Source: Aquarana catesbeiana (taxonomy: Eukaryota; Chordata; Amphibia; Anura; Ranidae). From it: a stretch of DNA of 64,000 bases. The DNA lies in assembly GCF_042186555.1 (NCBI RefSeq), contig NC_133336.1, forward strand, positions 192,564,251 to 192,628,250, given 5' to 3'. Position 1 is the stretch's first letter; each line of letters opens with the position of its first letter. Positions 60,001-64,000 of the stretch are shown here, one piece after another. The position numbers and the translations under genes are program-made. Below the pieces are notes generated by a model, which worked only from the letters and a program-made list of their open reading frames with translations, was not told where the DNA came from and searched no databases.

Positions 60001-61778
60001 GGCTCAAGTTATTCAGATGGGAGACAGAGGGAAAGTCATTCAACCGCTACAAGCTAGTGCAAGTGCCAAACAAGCCATGGATGGATGCATGAAAACACCC
60101 AGTGAATTGTTATAACTGGGCAGGGGTAAAGATAACTTATTCCACCGTATGACTAGTTGTATGGCCAAATTCATCATCAAAAACAGGTACAAGGATGAAT
60201 CTCCTTAGCAGGGACATATACAACAGTAAAAAAACCTTACAGGGGTTTTAACCCTTCCTCACTTCAACAAAAAGTAGAAAAAAATGTTGGCTGACCTGGG
60301 TGTGGTCTTTAAGGCTGCAAGTTGCAGCTCTAATATGCAAACTCAGAATCCAAAAGTGAGACGTGATTCCCTTTCCCTCTCTAGTTCCATGTAGGGTGAC
60401 ATCAAAGCTCCTTTTGGTGCCTAGTCTAAGAGGGTTATGATTTTTTTTATATAATAAATGTGATGATGACAAGTAAATATACTGACAAACAAGCACGAAA
60501 TGTGTCCTCAAGCACCCTTCATATCAATCCAACAGATGGGTGTCCTATCTTATTTTCTTTCTGCCCCTGGATGCACAATCCAAGTTTCCATGACCTCGGA
60601 TCCAGCAACCTCATAATCCAATCAGTTTGATTTCATGGGGCCACCAAGGTGTTGTCATTGGTTTTTGTCAAAGGTCAAAGTTGGACATGAAATTGAGATC
60701 TAGATGAATAGTACCCCTGGGATTAGGAAGCTCTTTGCAGGACATATTTTTTTTCTGAATATTCATGTAACGGGTCTCTTTACAAGATCCTTGAAAAGCC
60801 CAAATGTGTCTTCAACCACCCTTCATATCGATCCAATAGATGGGTGTCCATGGAGTTTTCTCTCCCAGTTCCTGGGTGCACCATCCAAGTTCCCATGACC
60901 TCTGGTCCAGCAGCCTGACAATCCAAGTAGTTTGTTTCCATGGCCACCAAGGCTCTGCCATTAGTTTGTGGTCAAGGGTCAAAGTTGGCCCTGAAACTGA
61001 GGTCTAGGTGGACAGTATGCCTGGGATTGGAAAGCTTTTTGTATGATGTGTCAGATCCTCCCAAGCATATTTTTATGCCTACTCAGTAATGGTGTTTTTT
61101 ACCAAATGTTGATGTAACAGGACCCTTTGTGAGGTCCTTGCAAAAGCCCAATGTGTCTTCAAACACTTTTGATATAGATTCAGTAGATGGGTGTCCATGG
61201 AGAATTCTCTCCCTGTTTCGAGATGCACCATCCAAATTGCCTCAAGCTCATGTCCAATAGCCTCACAACCCAAGTAGTTTGCTTTCATGGCCACCTAGGT
61301 GCTATCATTAGTTTTTCGTCAAGGGTAAAAGTTGGACCTGAAATTAAGGTCTAGGTGGAATGTACCCCTGGAATTGGGAAGCTTTCTACAGGCTGTGCTA
61401 TCTCCACACTGGCATTTTTTTATGCCTACTCAATAATAGCATTTGTTTCCGAATATTCATGTAACAGGTTGCTTTACAAGGTCCTTGAAAAACTTGATTT
61501 AAACCTGCCAGCTCAAATTTGGAGTTTTGGCTGTTTAAAGTAAACACATTGGTCTTGTGGATATTAACAAAAATAAATCATCGTTTAGAAGGTGAAATAT
61601 GATGCAAATTTTCTATTTGATTCACGATTTCCATTCTTTGCTCTGTGTTTCATTCCAAAATAATAAAAAAAAGAAACAAAATCAGCTCTACAGAAGGATC
61701 ACTTACATGTGAGTCATACGAGGGTTCATCTCAAAAGCATCTTTGGAAATATATTTGAGCCCGGTGTTAGAAATGGTC
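19355..61778 (-). CDS. ntrk1: Partial TrkA neurotrophin receptor gene, nine exons
   Basis: Nine exons on the minus strand join in one frame to give about 362 codons of a Trk receptor: LRR, LRR, LRR C-cap, Ig1, Ig2, micro-exon, juxtamembrane and transmembrane segment. TrkA is the plasma-membrane receptor tyrosine kinase for NGF. The paralogue call rests on the Ig2 end FMDNPFDFNPEEPIP, on an 18-nt exon after Ig2 (a TrkA feature), and on the transmembrane exon ending in LNKCGRHSKFGIN; TrkB and TrkC differ at these places. Signal peptide, LRR N-cap and first LRR lie past base 64000, and the kinase domain lies before base 1. Every intron is GT-AG and every junction phase matches, so the gene looks intact here. 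Two introns are tiny (139 and 101 nt); the others run from 1.65 to over 19 kb and are filled with transposons. Confidence 0.95.
20040..21075. repeat. Partial tandem duplication, ~450 bp unit
   Basis: CCACCTGCAAGGTGATTGAT appears at about 20087 and 20535, followed each time by the same ~300 bp. The segment GCTATAGGTGAAGAACACAG appears at about 20388 and 20958. The content resembles a retroelement leader but has no defining motif. Confidence 0.75.
22861..23112. mobile_element. GTACACAC MITE, copy B
   Basis: TAA at 22858-22860 and 23113-23115 flanks TGCCGCATACACACGATCG and CGCTCGTGTGTACGGGGCA. It is 252 bp, the shortest of the main subfamily. Confidence 0.85.
23460..24060. repeat. 62-bp minisatellite (CAACCCTGCACTCTGTACAC)
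   Basis: CAACCCTGC recurs at about 23697, 23759, 23820, 23882 and 23944, giving a 62-bp period and about nine units. Each unit is itself two related halves (CCCTGCACTCTGTACACAG and CCCTGTACTCTGTATGTAG). Confidence 0.9.
24734..25364. mobile_element. Non-autonomous hAT element
   Basis: An exact 8-bp duplication, TTCTCCAC, lies at 24726-24733 and 25365-25372. The termini are CAGGGGCGTAACTA and TAGTTACACCCCTG. The interior has GCTATGGGGCCC repeats near both ends and a 21-bp array GTCACGCTGTATTGGGCACA (25150-25280, about five units). Confidence 0.92.
25450..25975. mobile_element. hAT-like element, decayed
   Basis: The left end CACGGGTGTCAACTA and right end TTTGATACACGTG are diverged inverted copies. 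The flanks TACTAGAG (25442-25449) and TACTAAAT (25976-25983) agree at six of eight bases. GGCCAGATTTGGCCCGCAGG near the right end is a phrase of the GTGTCAAA hAT family. Confidence 0.65.
25985..27496 (-). mobile_element. Tc1/mariner element with internal deletion
   Basis: The termini CAGTGCCTTGAAAAAGTATT and AATACTTTTTCAAGGCACT are inverted and flanked by TA. On the minus strand, MTGRARRAFIREAAKMSVVT, LEELQRSTAQVGESVHRTT and ISRALHKSGLYGREGRRKPL give the N-terminal helix-turn-helix DNA-binding region. It jumps directly to LEWPSQSPDLNAY, the end of the catalytic domain, so the central DDE core is deleted. The right end holds a foldback insertion. Confidence 0.88.
27153..27447. mobile_element. 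Foldback insertion with 12-bp direct repeats
   Basis: ACAAAATGTGGA lies at 27141-27152 and 27448-27459, within the Tc1 end. After a unique 53-bp stretch, arms 27206-27323 and 27331-27446 are inverted copies (AATATTATATATGGCGCACC versus its inverse). The arms hold GGACTTTAAGGGCAACTGAT. Confidence 0.85.
27735..28163. mobile_element. TTAA-flanked MITE (piggyBac-like)
   Basis: TTAA at 27731-27734 and 28164-28167. The ends are AGTGGTTGTAAACCCT and AGGGTTTACTTCCTCT, inverted with few changes. Small palindromes occur inside (ACCTATAGGTAAGCC..GGCTTACCTATAGGT). I recall this terminus as frequent in ranid genomes. Confidence 0.75.
28270..28425. mobile_element. SINE/LINE 3' tail with (ATA)n
   Basis: AGATTGTAAGCTCTAACGAG, GTAAAGCGCTGCGCAAACTG and TCGGCGCCATATAAA followed by (AAT)n resemble the tail of the SINE at 14524. 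The head is missing. It lies 110 bp from the juxtamembrane exon donor. Confidence 0.6.
28535..28593 (-). CDS. ntrk1: ntrk1 exon, juxtamembrane stalk
   Basis: This 59-nt exon lies between ATTGTGCAG and GTGAGT. It begins in phase 1 and ends in phase 0. It reads GGNSTYGNPIETVEDNTFG after the split Gly. This aligns with the extracellular stalk of TrkA, including an NST sequon, a Gly-x-Pro-x-Glu stretch and the closing TFG before the membrane exon. Short, weakly conserved and acidic, it would be hard to identify alone; its position and phase between the micro-exon and the transmembrane exon make it secure. Confidence 0.9.
28710..30367. mobile_element. Foldback insertion with 16-bp direct repeats, invaded by a Tc1
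   Basis: CTCATATGGAAATATA lies at 28694-28709 and 30368-30383. A ~42-bp unique stretch follows on the left. The left arm (28752-29110) is the inverse of 29130-29272 plus 30248-30367, for example GGGTCAACGCG..CTC and its partner GACCCATGAGGAATTT. A Tc1 piece (29275-30244) splits the right arm. The arm turns near 29120. Confidence 0.8.
29275..30244. mobile_element. Tc1 fragment with nested insertion
   Basis: The left end CACTATATTGTCAAAAGTTTTTGG follows TA. About 95 bp later the Tc1 is replaced by unrelated sequence (29372-30155), then Tc1 3' sequence (GGAAGAATGATTAAACATTCC..CCTTCCCAGAAGAGTTGAAG) resumes. The nested piece ends in TGACGTCATCTGGAGCGCTCCAGATGATGTCA-type palindrome with CGAAACGCGT at 30098. 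No right terminus is visible. Confidence 0.6.
33197..34257. mobile_element. Non-autonomous hAT element
   Basis: An exact 8-bp duplication, GGGTCAGG, lies at 33189-33196 and 34258-34265. The termini are CAGGGCCGGG and CCCGGCACTG. The interior starts with imperfect GGGATTTG repeats and holds MITE copy C. There is no transposase. Confidence 0.88.
33450..33883. mobile_element. GTACACAC MITE, copy C
   Basis: TAA at 33447-33449 and 33884-33886. The termini are TGCCCCGTACACACGGTCGG and CCGACCGTGTGTACGCCCTA. It is 434 bp, nested in a hAT element. Confidence 0.85.
34787..35132. mobile_element. GTACACAC MITE, copy D
   Basis: TAA at 34784-34786 and 35133-35135. The left terminus is TGCCCCATACACACGATCG; the right end has lost its GTGTGTAC and reads AGAAAATCGGGGCT. 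Confidence 0.75.
35886..36300. mobile_element. GTACACAC MITE, copy E
   Basis: TTA at 35883-35885 and 36301-36303. The termini are TGCCACGTACACACGAGCGG and TCTTGTGTACAGGGCA. 415 bp. Confidence 0.82.
36762..36779 (-). CDS. ntrk1: ntrk1 18-nt alternative micro-exon
   Basis: Between TTTTTTTTGTTTCAG and GTAAGT lie exactly 18 bases. With the G left by the Ig2 exon they read V-S-L-S-P-E and leave a G for the next exon. Mammalian TrkA has an 18-nt exon at this place encoding VSFSPV, included in the TrkA-II form and skipped in TrkA-I. Size, position, phase and four of six residues agree. It encodes part of the stalk between Ig2 and the membrane. Skipping it joins G to GT of the next exon (Gly) and keeps the frame. 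The flanking introns are 2.7 and 8.2 kb. Confidence 0.9.
37641..38016. mobile_element. hAT element with ~32-bp internal array
   Basis: The termini CAGGGGTCTCCAAACTT and AGTTTGGAGGCCCCTG are inverted copies. The flanks CTCTAGAA and TTCTAGAA match at seven of eight bases. The interior repeats GGTGTCAGTGGGAGGA..AGTGTCCCATTATT about every 32 bp (37770-37940). Confidence 0.85.
38103..38490. mobile_element. Second hAT copy, opposite orientation
   Basis: GTCTCCAAACTTCGACCAG near the left and AAGTTTGGAGACCCCTG at the right match the ends of the copy at 37641. The internal ~32-bp array (CACTGACACCAATGATGGGG) is in reverse orientation. The left terminus is decayed and the 8-bp flanks agree poorly. Confidence 0.7.
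38890..39330 (-). mobile_element. Tc1-like fragment
   Basis: GTGTGTCTGTGGGAGTTTGTGCAAATTC, CCCAAAGGTGTTC, GTTCCTCCACAGCAAACTCATC and ATACTTTTGGCCAT follow the order of a Tc1 end region read from outside. Stops and changes throughout; no full terminus on the left. Confidence 0.6.
39515..39844 (-). CDS. ntrk1: ntrk1 exon, Ig domain 2 (NGF-binding domain)
   Basis: This 330-nt exon encodes the whole second Ig domain, the main neurotrophin contact in Trk receptors. It starts CPAVVVELGETVLQ with the split Phe before it (F-PAVVV), then HHVCIPFTIDGNPAPVLSW, YRENGTLIHGCLYF, PTHVNNGNYTLLVWNELG and FMDNPFDFNPEEPIP. The last motif is TrkA-specific in my recollection. PTHVNNGNYTL is the conserved Trk Ig2 strand. 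NGT and NYT are sequons. The residue before the first cysteine is Val (HHVC), where I recall Trp in mammalian TrkA and TrkB. The acceptor is ATCTTAG and the donor GTAAGA. It ends in phase 1, the same as the micro-exon, so the micro-exon can be skipped in frame. (The first written residue C in CPAVVV is shorthand for the split codon TTC; the translated residue is Phe.). Confidence 0.96.
39845..41495 (-). other. ntrk1: ntrk1 intron, 1.65 kb
   Basis: GT-AG intron between the Ig1 and Ig2 exons. One small MITE (40511-40695) is present. The rest, including 40820-41400, shows no gene or family I recognise. Confidence 0.85.
40511..40695. mobile_element. GTACACAC-related MITE, copy G
   Basis: Termini AAGCCCCATACACACTATCA and TGATAGTGTGTATGGGGCTT are perfect inverted repeats for about 30 bp, extending into GATTTTCTGCTGATTTT. 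The element is 185 bp. Target duplication is unclear. It is a separate subfamily of the CCCCRTACACAC type. Confidence 0.8.
41496..41634 (-). CDS. ntrk1: ntrk1 exon, second half of Ig domain 1
   Basis: This 139-nt exon starts in phase 0 and leaves one T for the next codon (T|TC, Phe). It reads QSEGPDTDTIFLHLHNISPG, FNKRDVTCWAENMAGPSKKF and IQLDVR. DVTCWAEN with the following Gly is the F-strand cysteine motif of Trk Ig1. NIS is a glycosylation sequon. The acceptor is a tandem CAGCAG, so a start three bases downstream (41631) is possible and would drop one Gln. The donor is GTGAGT. Confidence 0.94.
41635..41735 (-). other. ntrk1: ntrk1 101-nt intron
   Basis: A very short GT-AG intron splitting Ig1 (donor GTAGGT, acceptor TCTCTGCAG followed by a second CAG). 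It contains no repeat. Confidence 0.93.
41736..41878 (-). CDS. ntrk1: ntrk1 exon, first half of Ig domain 1
   Basis: The acceptor is TTCATCAG and the donor GTAGGT. The 143-nt exon reads RPEVFIMEQNLTVLHGDNL, TLECNVVGQPRPTATWIL and PNIKPQYKIE, ending in phase 0. NLTLEC supplies the first Ig cysteine, and VVGQPRPTATW is the usual C-strand with its tryptophan. Two NLT sequons are present. It is separated from its partner exon by a 101-nt intron. The two-exon split of Ig1 agrees with what I recall for mammalian NTRK1. Confidence 0.93.
41879..42017 (-). other. ntrk1: ntrk1 139-nt intron
   Basis: A very short GT-AG intron between the LRR cap and Ig1, with the unusual donor GTATAC and acceptor TTCATCAG. 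It contains no repeat. Confidence 0.9.
42018..42172 (-). CDS. ntrk1: ntrk1 exon, LRR C-terminal cap
   Basis: This 155-nt exon follows ATCTCTCAG and reads VLMENPLQCSCEVRWIQ onward to EEANISQC. NPLQCSCEVRW is the classic start of a cysteine-capped LRR C-terminus, and the later LSC and SQC supply the partner cysteines. NQT and NIS are possible glycosylation sites. The exon leaves one base (G), which joins the next exon to make Asp. The donor is GTATAC, weaker than the other donors in this gene. The intron after it is only 139 nt. Confidence 0.94.
42822..43216 (-). pseudogene. Tc1 transposase, catalytic part
   Basis: The reading frame gives EGTMNANMYCDILKQSM, FRHDNDPKHTSKMTTALL, DWPSMSPDLNPIEHLWGI and LKRKVEERK. 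The Asp of HDNDPKHT and the Glu of PIEHLW are the second and third catalytic residues of the DD34E triad. The upstream part (KHGGGSVMVWGCMSAAG, near 44166-44230) is cut off by the hAT insertion. Confidence 0.85.
43225..44157. mobile_element. hAT element nested in the Tc1
   Basis: The termini CAGTGCCAATCC and GGATCGGCTCTG are inverted relatives. The flanks GCTCCCAA (43217-43224) and GCTCCCGA (44158-44165) match at seven of eight bases. It contains an array of TTACATCAGAGTCCACACAG (43450-43745, about 31 bp per unit) and a hairpin (about 43838-43975) with GGTCCCGCCCCCCTAGACCGG arms. Confidence 0.8.
44865..46635. mobile_element. Foldback insertion with 15-bp direct repeats
   Basis: ACCAAATTTAACACA lies at 44850-44864 and 46636-46650. 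The left arm starts at 44879 (GGCAGTTACCAAACCC) and is mirrored up to 46411 (GGTAACCGCC), giving arms of about 830 and 690 bp around a turn near 45715. A unique AT-rich tail of 224 bp lies on the right. The loop region has CCTACGCGTTTCGTAGGACA preceded by TGACGTCAGCATCACAGACC. Confidence 0.88.
47170..47592. mobile_element. GTACACAC MITE, copy F
   Basis: TAA at 47167-47169 and 47593-47595. The termini are TGCCCCGCACATACGAGCGG and CCGCTCGTGTGTACGCGGCA. 423 bp. Confidence 0.85.
47931..47988. repeat. (TA)n microsatellite
   Basis: About 28 TA units followed by a T tract. Confidence 0.95.
48807..48875 (-). CDS. ntrk1: ntrk1 exon, leucine-rich repeat (NLSANSLVSLSWK...)
   Basis: The acceptor is TTTTTCTAG and the donor is GTAGGT. 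The 69-nt exon gives NLSANSLVSLSWKTF then YHLPLQE, with two bases (CT) left for a Leu codon completed by the next exon. The SLSWKT block followed by LQEL is a Trk-family signature at the last LRR. NLS is an N-glycosylation sequon. The exon has the same phase class as the LRR exon before it and is one codon shorter. The neighbouring introns are 12.8 kb and 6.6 kb. Confidence 0.94.
49320..50900. repeat. Degenerate CCCTAACACTAAC array
   Basis: About 1.5 kb of loosely repeated TAACCCTAACACTAACC / CTTCCCTGTAACCCCAACC phrases, without a fixed period. A larger ~120-bp unit (GGGTCTAGAGCTCCCAGCTC) starts at 49330, 49430 and 49535. An unrelated insertion (about 49606-49755) splits the array. It is vertebrate-telomere-like in composition (CCCTAA) but not a true telomere tract. 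Confidence 0.75.
53955..54249. mobile_element. GTACACAC-related MITE, copy H
   Basis: TTA at 53952-53954 and 54250-54252. The termini are AACCGGGTACACACAGTCCG and TAGTGTGTACCAGGCT, a third subfamily. 295 bp. Confidence 0.78.
54680..55520. repeat. Tandem repeats derived from a Tc1 catalytic region
   Basis: CATGGTTTG(T/A)CCAGT recurs near 54681, 54903, 55063, 55210 and 55377. Each is followed by GGCCTGCAC..AGC.CTGA.CTCAACCCTACTGAACA and TTTGGGATGAATTGG, the DNA for the conserved P-x-D-L-N-P-T-E-x-L-W-D-E-L segment. Units are about 150-220 bp. Confidence 0.75.
56640..57040. repeat. 204-bp tandem duplication
   Basis: ACCTGACCCTGGTCTACTGG at 56654 and ACCTGAGTTTGGTCTGCCGG at 56858 begin two related units, each with CTTAGTTAAGTCTTCATGTT GGTGGACTTC. 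Confidence 0.8.
59040..59960. repeat. ~48-bp minisatellite, split by an insertion
   Basis: GGTGTCCAGTATGG.AGGGTGGAGG and CTTACAGATTGTTGG recur about every 48 bp at 59040-59480 and again at 59825-59960. The ~345 bp between carry ACACGTTTCAGGGGCC and CCTGAAACACATTGG, inverted relatives of the foldback core. Confidence 0.75.
60530..61510. repeat. Three-copy satellite, 304-348 bp units
   Basis: GATGGGTGTCC recurs at about 60535, 60839 and 61187, with shared TCAAGGGTCAAAGTTGGAC and GAATATTCATGTAACGGGTC phrases. It lies just downstream (in gene sense) of an LRR exon. Confidence 0.85.
61707..61778 (-). CDS. ntrk1: ntrk1 exon, leucine-rich repeat (TISNTGLKYI...)
   Basis: This 72-nt exon is flanked by CCACAG and GTAAGT. 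It starts with the last base of a codon and ends with two bases of the next (AT), which the following exon completes to Ile. It reads TISNTGLKYISKDAF followed by EMNPRMTH, the pattern of the Trk leucine-rich repeat in which a small loop (NTGL) precedes ISKDAF. A 72-nt phase-2/phase-2 exon is the normal unit for Trk LRRs, so skipping it would keep the frame. The LRRs form part of the N-terminal extracellular region that packs against the Ig domains. It is separated by 12.8 kb of repeat-rich intron from the next exon. Confidence 0.93.
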
Positions 61779-61954
61779 CTGTGGATACAAAACATAGAAG
61801 CAACTAAGGATCTATTGACTAATTGTCTCCTAATCCCGCACCAAGGACCCTAATGTCAGCCAGTCCTTAGTCTGAAATGGCTGATAAAATGAAATGATAT
61901 TACAGTACTTCAGCCAGGAAATGAGACAGGTTCTATCTTATTTGCTGCAGCTTC

Positions 61955-61989
61955 CAATGAACATTGTGAGAAGCTCACAATGTTCATTG
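61955..61989. repeat. Perfect 16-bp hairpin with 3-nt loop
   Basis: CAATGAACATTGTGAG, AAG, CTCACAATGTTCATTG. A second short inverted repeat (CTTGTACAACTGTACAAG) follows near 62020. Confidence 0.85.
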
Positions 61990-62379
61990 AAAACAGAGTT
62001 AGCAACTTCAGTCAAGAGGACTTGTACAACTGTACAAGTACAAAGGTAAAACTGGAGTTCAGTTTTAAGTTTTTGGATCAGTATGAGAGCCAGGCAGCTA
62101 ACATTTTCAGAAACATAATCAGCAATGACAAAGCGCATATTCCTTGGGTACAGATCCTTTTAATGTAAATCATTATTATTATACAGGATTTAAATCATCT
62201 TATCCGTAATTATTTTTCATCAATAGTTAATAATCTTGCAACTATATGCATACATGTTTGTTCATTACATATGCAAATTCTGCTTCCTTATTGGACATCT
62301 TGAACTAACCTCCACCCCAACACCTTACTTACCCACAACCAAGGTCTGGACCAGTGTTCCCATCCTCAGGCATTACATT

Positions 62380-63190
62380 AATTTCAGTGCTGGTAGCACC
62401 ATTGTGTCCTCATTGACTTGAATGAGGTCATATACTGAGTATCTCCAACCATTCATGTCAATGTAAAGGCAGCACTTAGAAGAATTTCATAGCCAAGGAT
62501 GTAAACACTGCTGCTGTGCCACAGAGGTAAGTAAAGGGCTGGCCAGGGCTTGGAGTAGTTCAGTTTAGCTCAGGAGTAGGGATGAGCTTGCTTTTGTTCG
62601 GAACCAAGTCCAAATCTGGAAATCAGCTGGCATTCCCGGTCCACTGAGCTGCCACTGTCCAATGTCCAACTGTCACAGTTTTTGACTATGGGTGGGATAG
62701 GAAGGGGGGCTGGGTAAGTAGACCTGAGCTTGTCTTTTAAATCAACCTGCCCCTTAAAAATATTGCTTTAAGGGTTAGTGTACATGAACCTCTAAGCTAA
62801 CTTTGATATCAAGTCAAGCTGAGGTCACTTTTAGCGTAAGTTGTTTCATTAAATCCAACTCAAACTCTGCTTTCCACATCCTTCAAAAATGCTTCATAAT
62901 CTGTTGGGAGCAAACTAGAAATGCCATTGTATACTAACCTTAGGAGGCTGGCTGCACCATTGAGTCCCCATTGACTTCAATGAGGCCATTTACTGAGGAT
63001 CTCCAACTTCAGCTCCATTCAAGTCAATGTACAGGTATGGGAATTTAGAGAATTACATAGCTAAGGATGTAAATACTGGACCGGGACACTGCTGTGCAAC
63101 AGCGGTAAGTAAAAGGTTGGGTGAAGGGTGGCAAAGTTCAGTTTAGCTCAGAAGTAGGGATGAGCTTGCTTTTGTTTGGGACCAGCTGTC
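62380..63190. repeat. Two-copy duplication, ~560 bp apart
   Basis: GCACCATTG.GTCC.CATTGACTTGAATGAGG and GTAGGGATGAGCTTGCTTTT occur in each of 62380-62610 and 62945-63180. Confidence 0.8.
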
Positions 63191-63299
63191 AATCTTGGTC
63201 CACTGTCCAATGTCTTTGACCTAATATGGCATTGTGGTCATATTAGCTCAAAATGTCATAAACATTCCTGACCCTTGGTAATCCTCCAGCCCACAGCTA

Positions 63300-63790
63300 A
63301 TTGGACCAGGAATGACAGCTGATTTTTGGATTTTAACCTGGACCTGGTTCTGAACAAATGCAGGAGGTCTGGGTGAAGGTAGCATTGGACCAAGAATGAC
63401 AGCTGACTTTTGGATTTAGACCTGAACCAGGTTCTGAACAAACCCAGCAGGGCTTGGTTAAGGTAGCATTGGACCAAGAATGACAGCTGATTTTTGGATT
63501 TAGACCTGAACCTGGTTCTGAACAAACCCAGGAGGGCTTGGTGAAGGCAGCATTGGAAATGCTGCCTTGACAACTGACAAATGACAACTGACTTTTGGAT
63601 TTAGACCTGAACTCAGTTCTGAACAAACCCAGGAGGGATGGGACAAAGTAGCATTGGACCAAAAATGACAGCCGACTTTTGGATTTAGACCTAAACCCAG
63701 TTCTGAACAAACCCAGGAGGGCTGTGGTGAAGGTAGCAATGGACCGAGAATGACAGTTGGCTTTTGAATTTAGACCTTGAATTAATGACT
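63300..63790. repeat. ~84-bp minisatellite
   Basis: AGCATTGGACC recurs near 63381, 63464, 63549, 63649 and 63736, each followed by AAGAATGACAGCTGACTTTT and AACCAGGTTCTGAACAAACC. Six units; open on the minus strand by chance. Confidence 0.9.
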
Positions 63791-64000
63791 TTTTCGGACA
63801 GAACAAGAATTCTTTGTCAGAAGTGGTATGTAAAACATAATATAACACCAGCTTTAATTAAAATGAAGGCAGGACTGTTGACTATGAAATATGAGTTTCA
63901 CAAACGGCCCAATCCTTTGAGGAGATTCTGCACTGACCTTGGTCCCCATCCCGCCTCAGAAAACACTCTCCTTTAAGGTCATCCCTTCATTCAAGGTCAC

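Larger units (their letters stand above)
48876..61706 (-). other. ntrk1: ntrk1 intron, 12.8 kb
   Basis: GT-AG intron between two LRR exons. Beyond the listed arrays, 51110-53950 holds no recognisable gene (52500-53060 looks like retroelement leader sequence but without clear ends), 55530-56600 and 57045-59035 are unclassified, and 59485-59825 is an insertion splitting a minisatellite. Confidence 0.85.
61779..64000 (-). other. ntrk1: Upstream ntrk1 intron (incomplete)
   Basis: No LRR N-cap or first LRR exon was found on the minus strand up to the window end. The stretch holds a perfect hairpin, a two-copy duplication and an approximately 84-bp minisatellite; 62170-62370 and 63800-64000 show nothing recognisable. 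Confidence 0.7.

Noticed and set aside
61938..62168. Possible LRR exon of ntrk1 (FIENRVSNFS...)
   Set aside because: It lies on the opposite strand, has no Trk LRR pattern and no suitable splice sites; the frame arises at a hairpin.

Overview
This window is vertebrate nuclear DNA. It holds nine exons of one gene on the minus strand, spread over 42 kb and separated mostly by introns full of transposable elements. The exons read through in frame as the middle of neurotrophin receptor TrkA (ntrk1). From high to low coordinates they are: one LRR exon (61707-61778), a second LRR exon (48807-48875), the LRR C-terminal cap (42018-42172), Ig1 in two exons (41736-41878 and 41496-41634), Ig2 (39515-39844), an 18-nt micro-exon (36762-36779), the juxtamembrane exon (28535-28593) and the transmembrane exon (19355-19457). 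Exon 1, the LRR N-cap and the first LRR lie beyond base 64000. The kinase exons lie before base 1. All splice junctions are GT-AG and all codon phases agree.

The repeat content points to a frog, probably a ranid or close relative. This is inference from remembered repeat families: TTAA-flanked piggyBac elements, Tc1/mariner copies, hAT elements, a V-SINE-like tRNA SINE, and many small elements with GTACACAC termini. No other host gene, tRNA or rRNA was found.

Layout: 1-14850 is intron with two piggyBac-type elements (1125-2047 and 2249-7790), two short hAT elements, a 60-bp minisatellite, an L1-like ORF2 remnant split by two MITEs, a ranid-type repeat and a SINE. 15747-19260 is a foldback insertion that later received a minisatellite-bearing hAT element and a palindromic Tc1. 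20000-28500 holds several hAT elements, a deleted Tc1 and a TTAA element. 28694-36300 holds another foldback nest, a hAT insertion in an older repeat, and three GTACACAC MITEs. 36762-42172 is the exon-dense part. 42577-46964 is a 1.66-kb Tc1 swollen to 4.4 kb by a hAT and a foldback insertion. 47170-64000 holds a MITE, two LRR exons, a CCCTAA-like array, tandemly amplified Tc1 fragments and several satellites.

The most interesting signals are: (i) the TrkA 18-nt micro-exon kept in a frog-like genome; (ii) four foldback insertions with 12-16 bp direct repeats and a one-sided tail, several carrying an ACGCGTTTCG-like core next to TGACGTCA; (iii) hAT-type elements that repeatedly carry an internal short tandem array; (iv) eight MITEs with GTACACAC ends and mostly TWA target duplications. 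Nothing resembles a prokaryotic defence or other new protein system.
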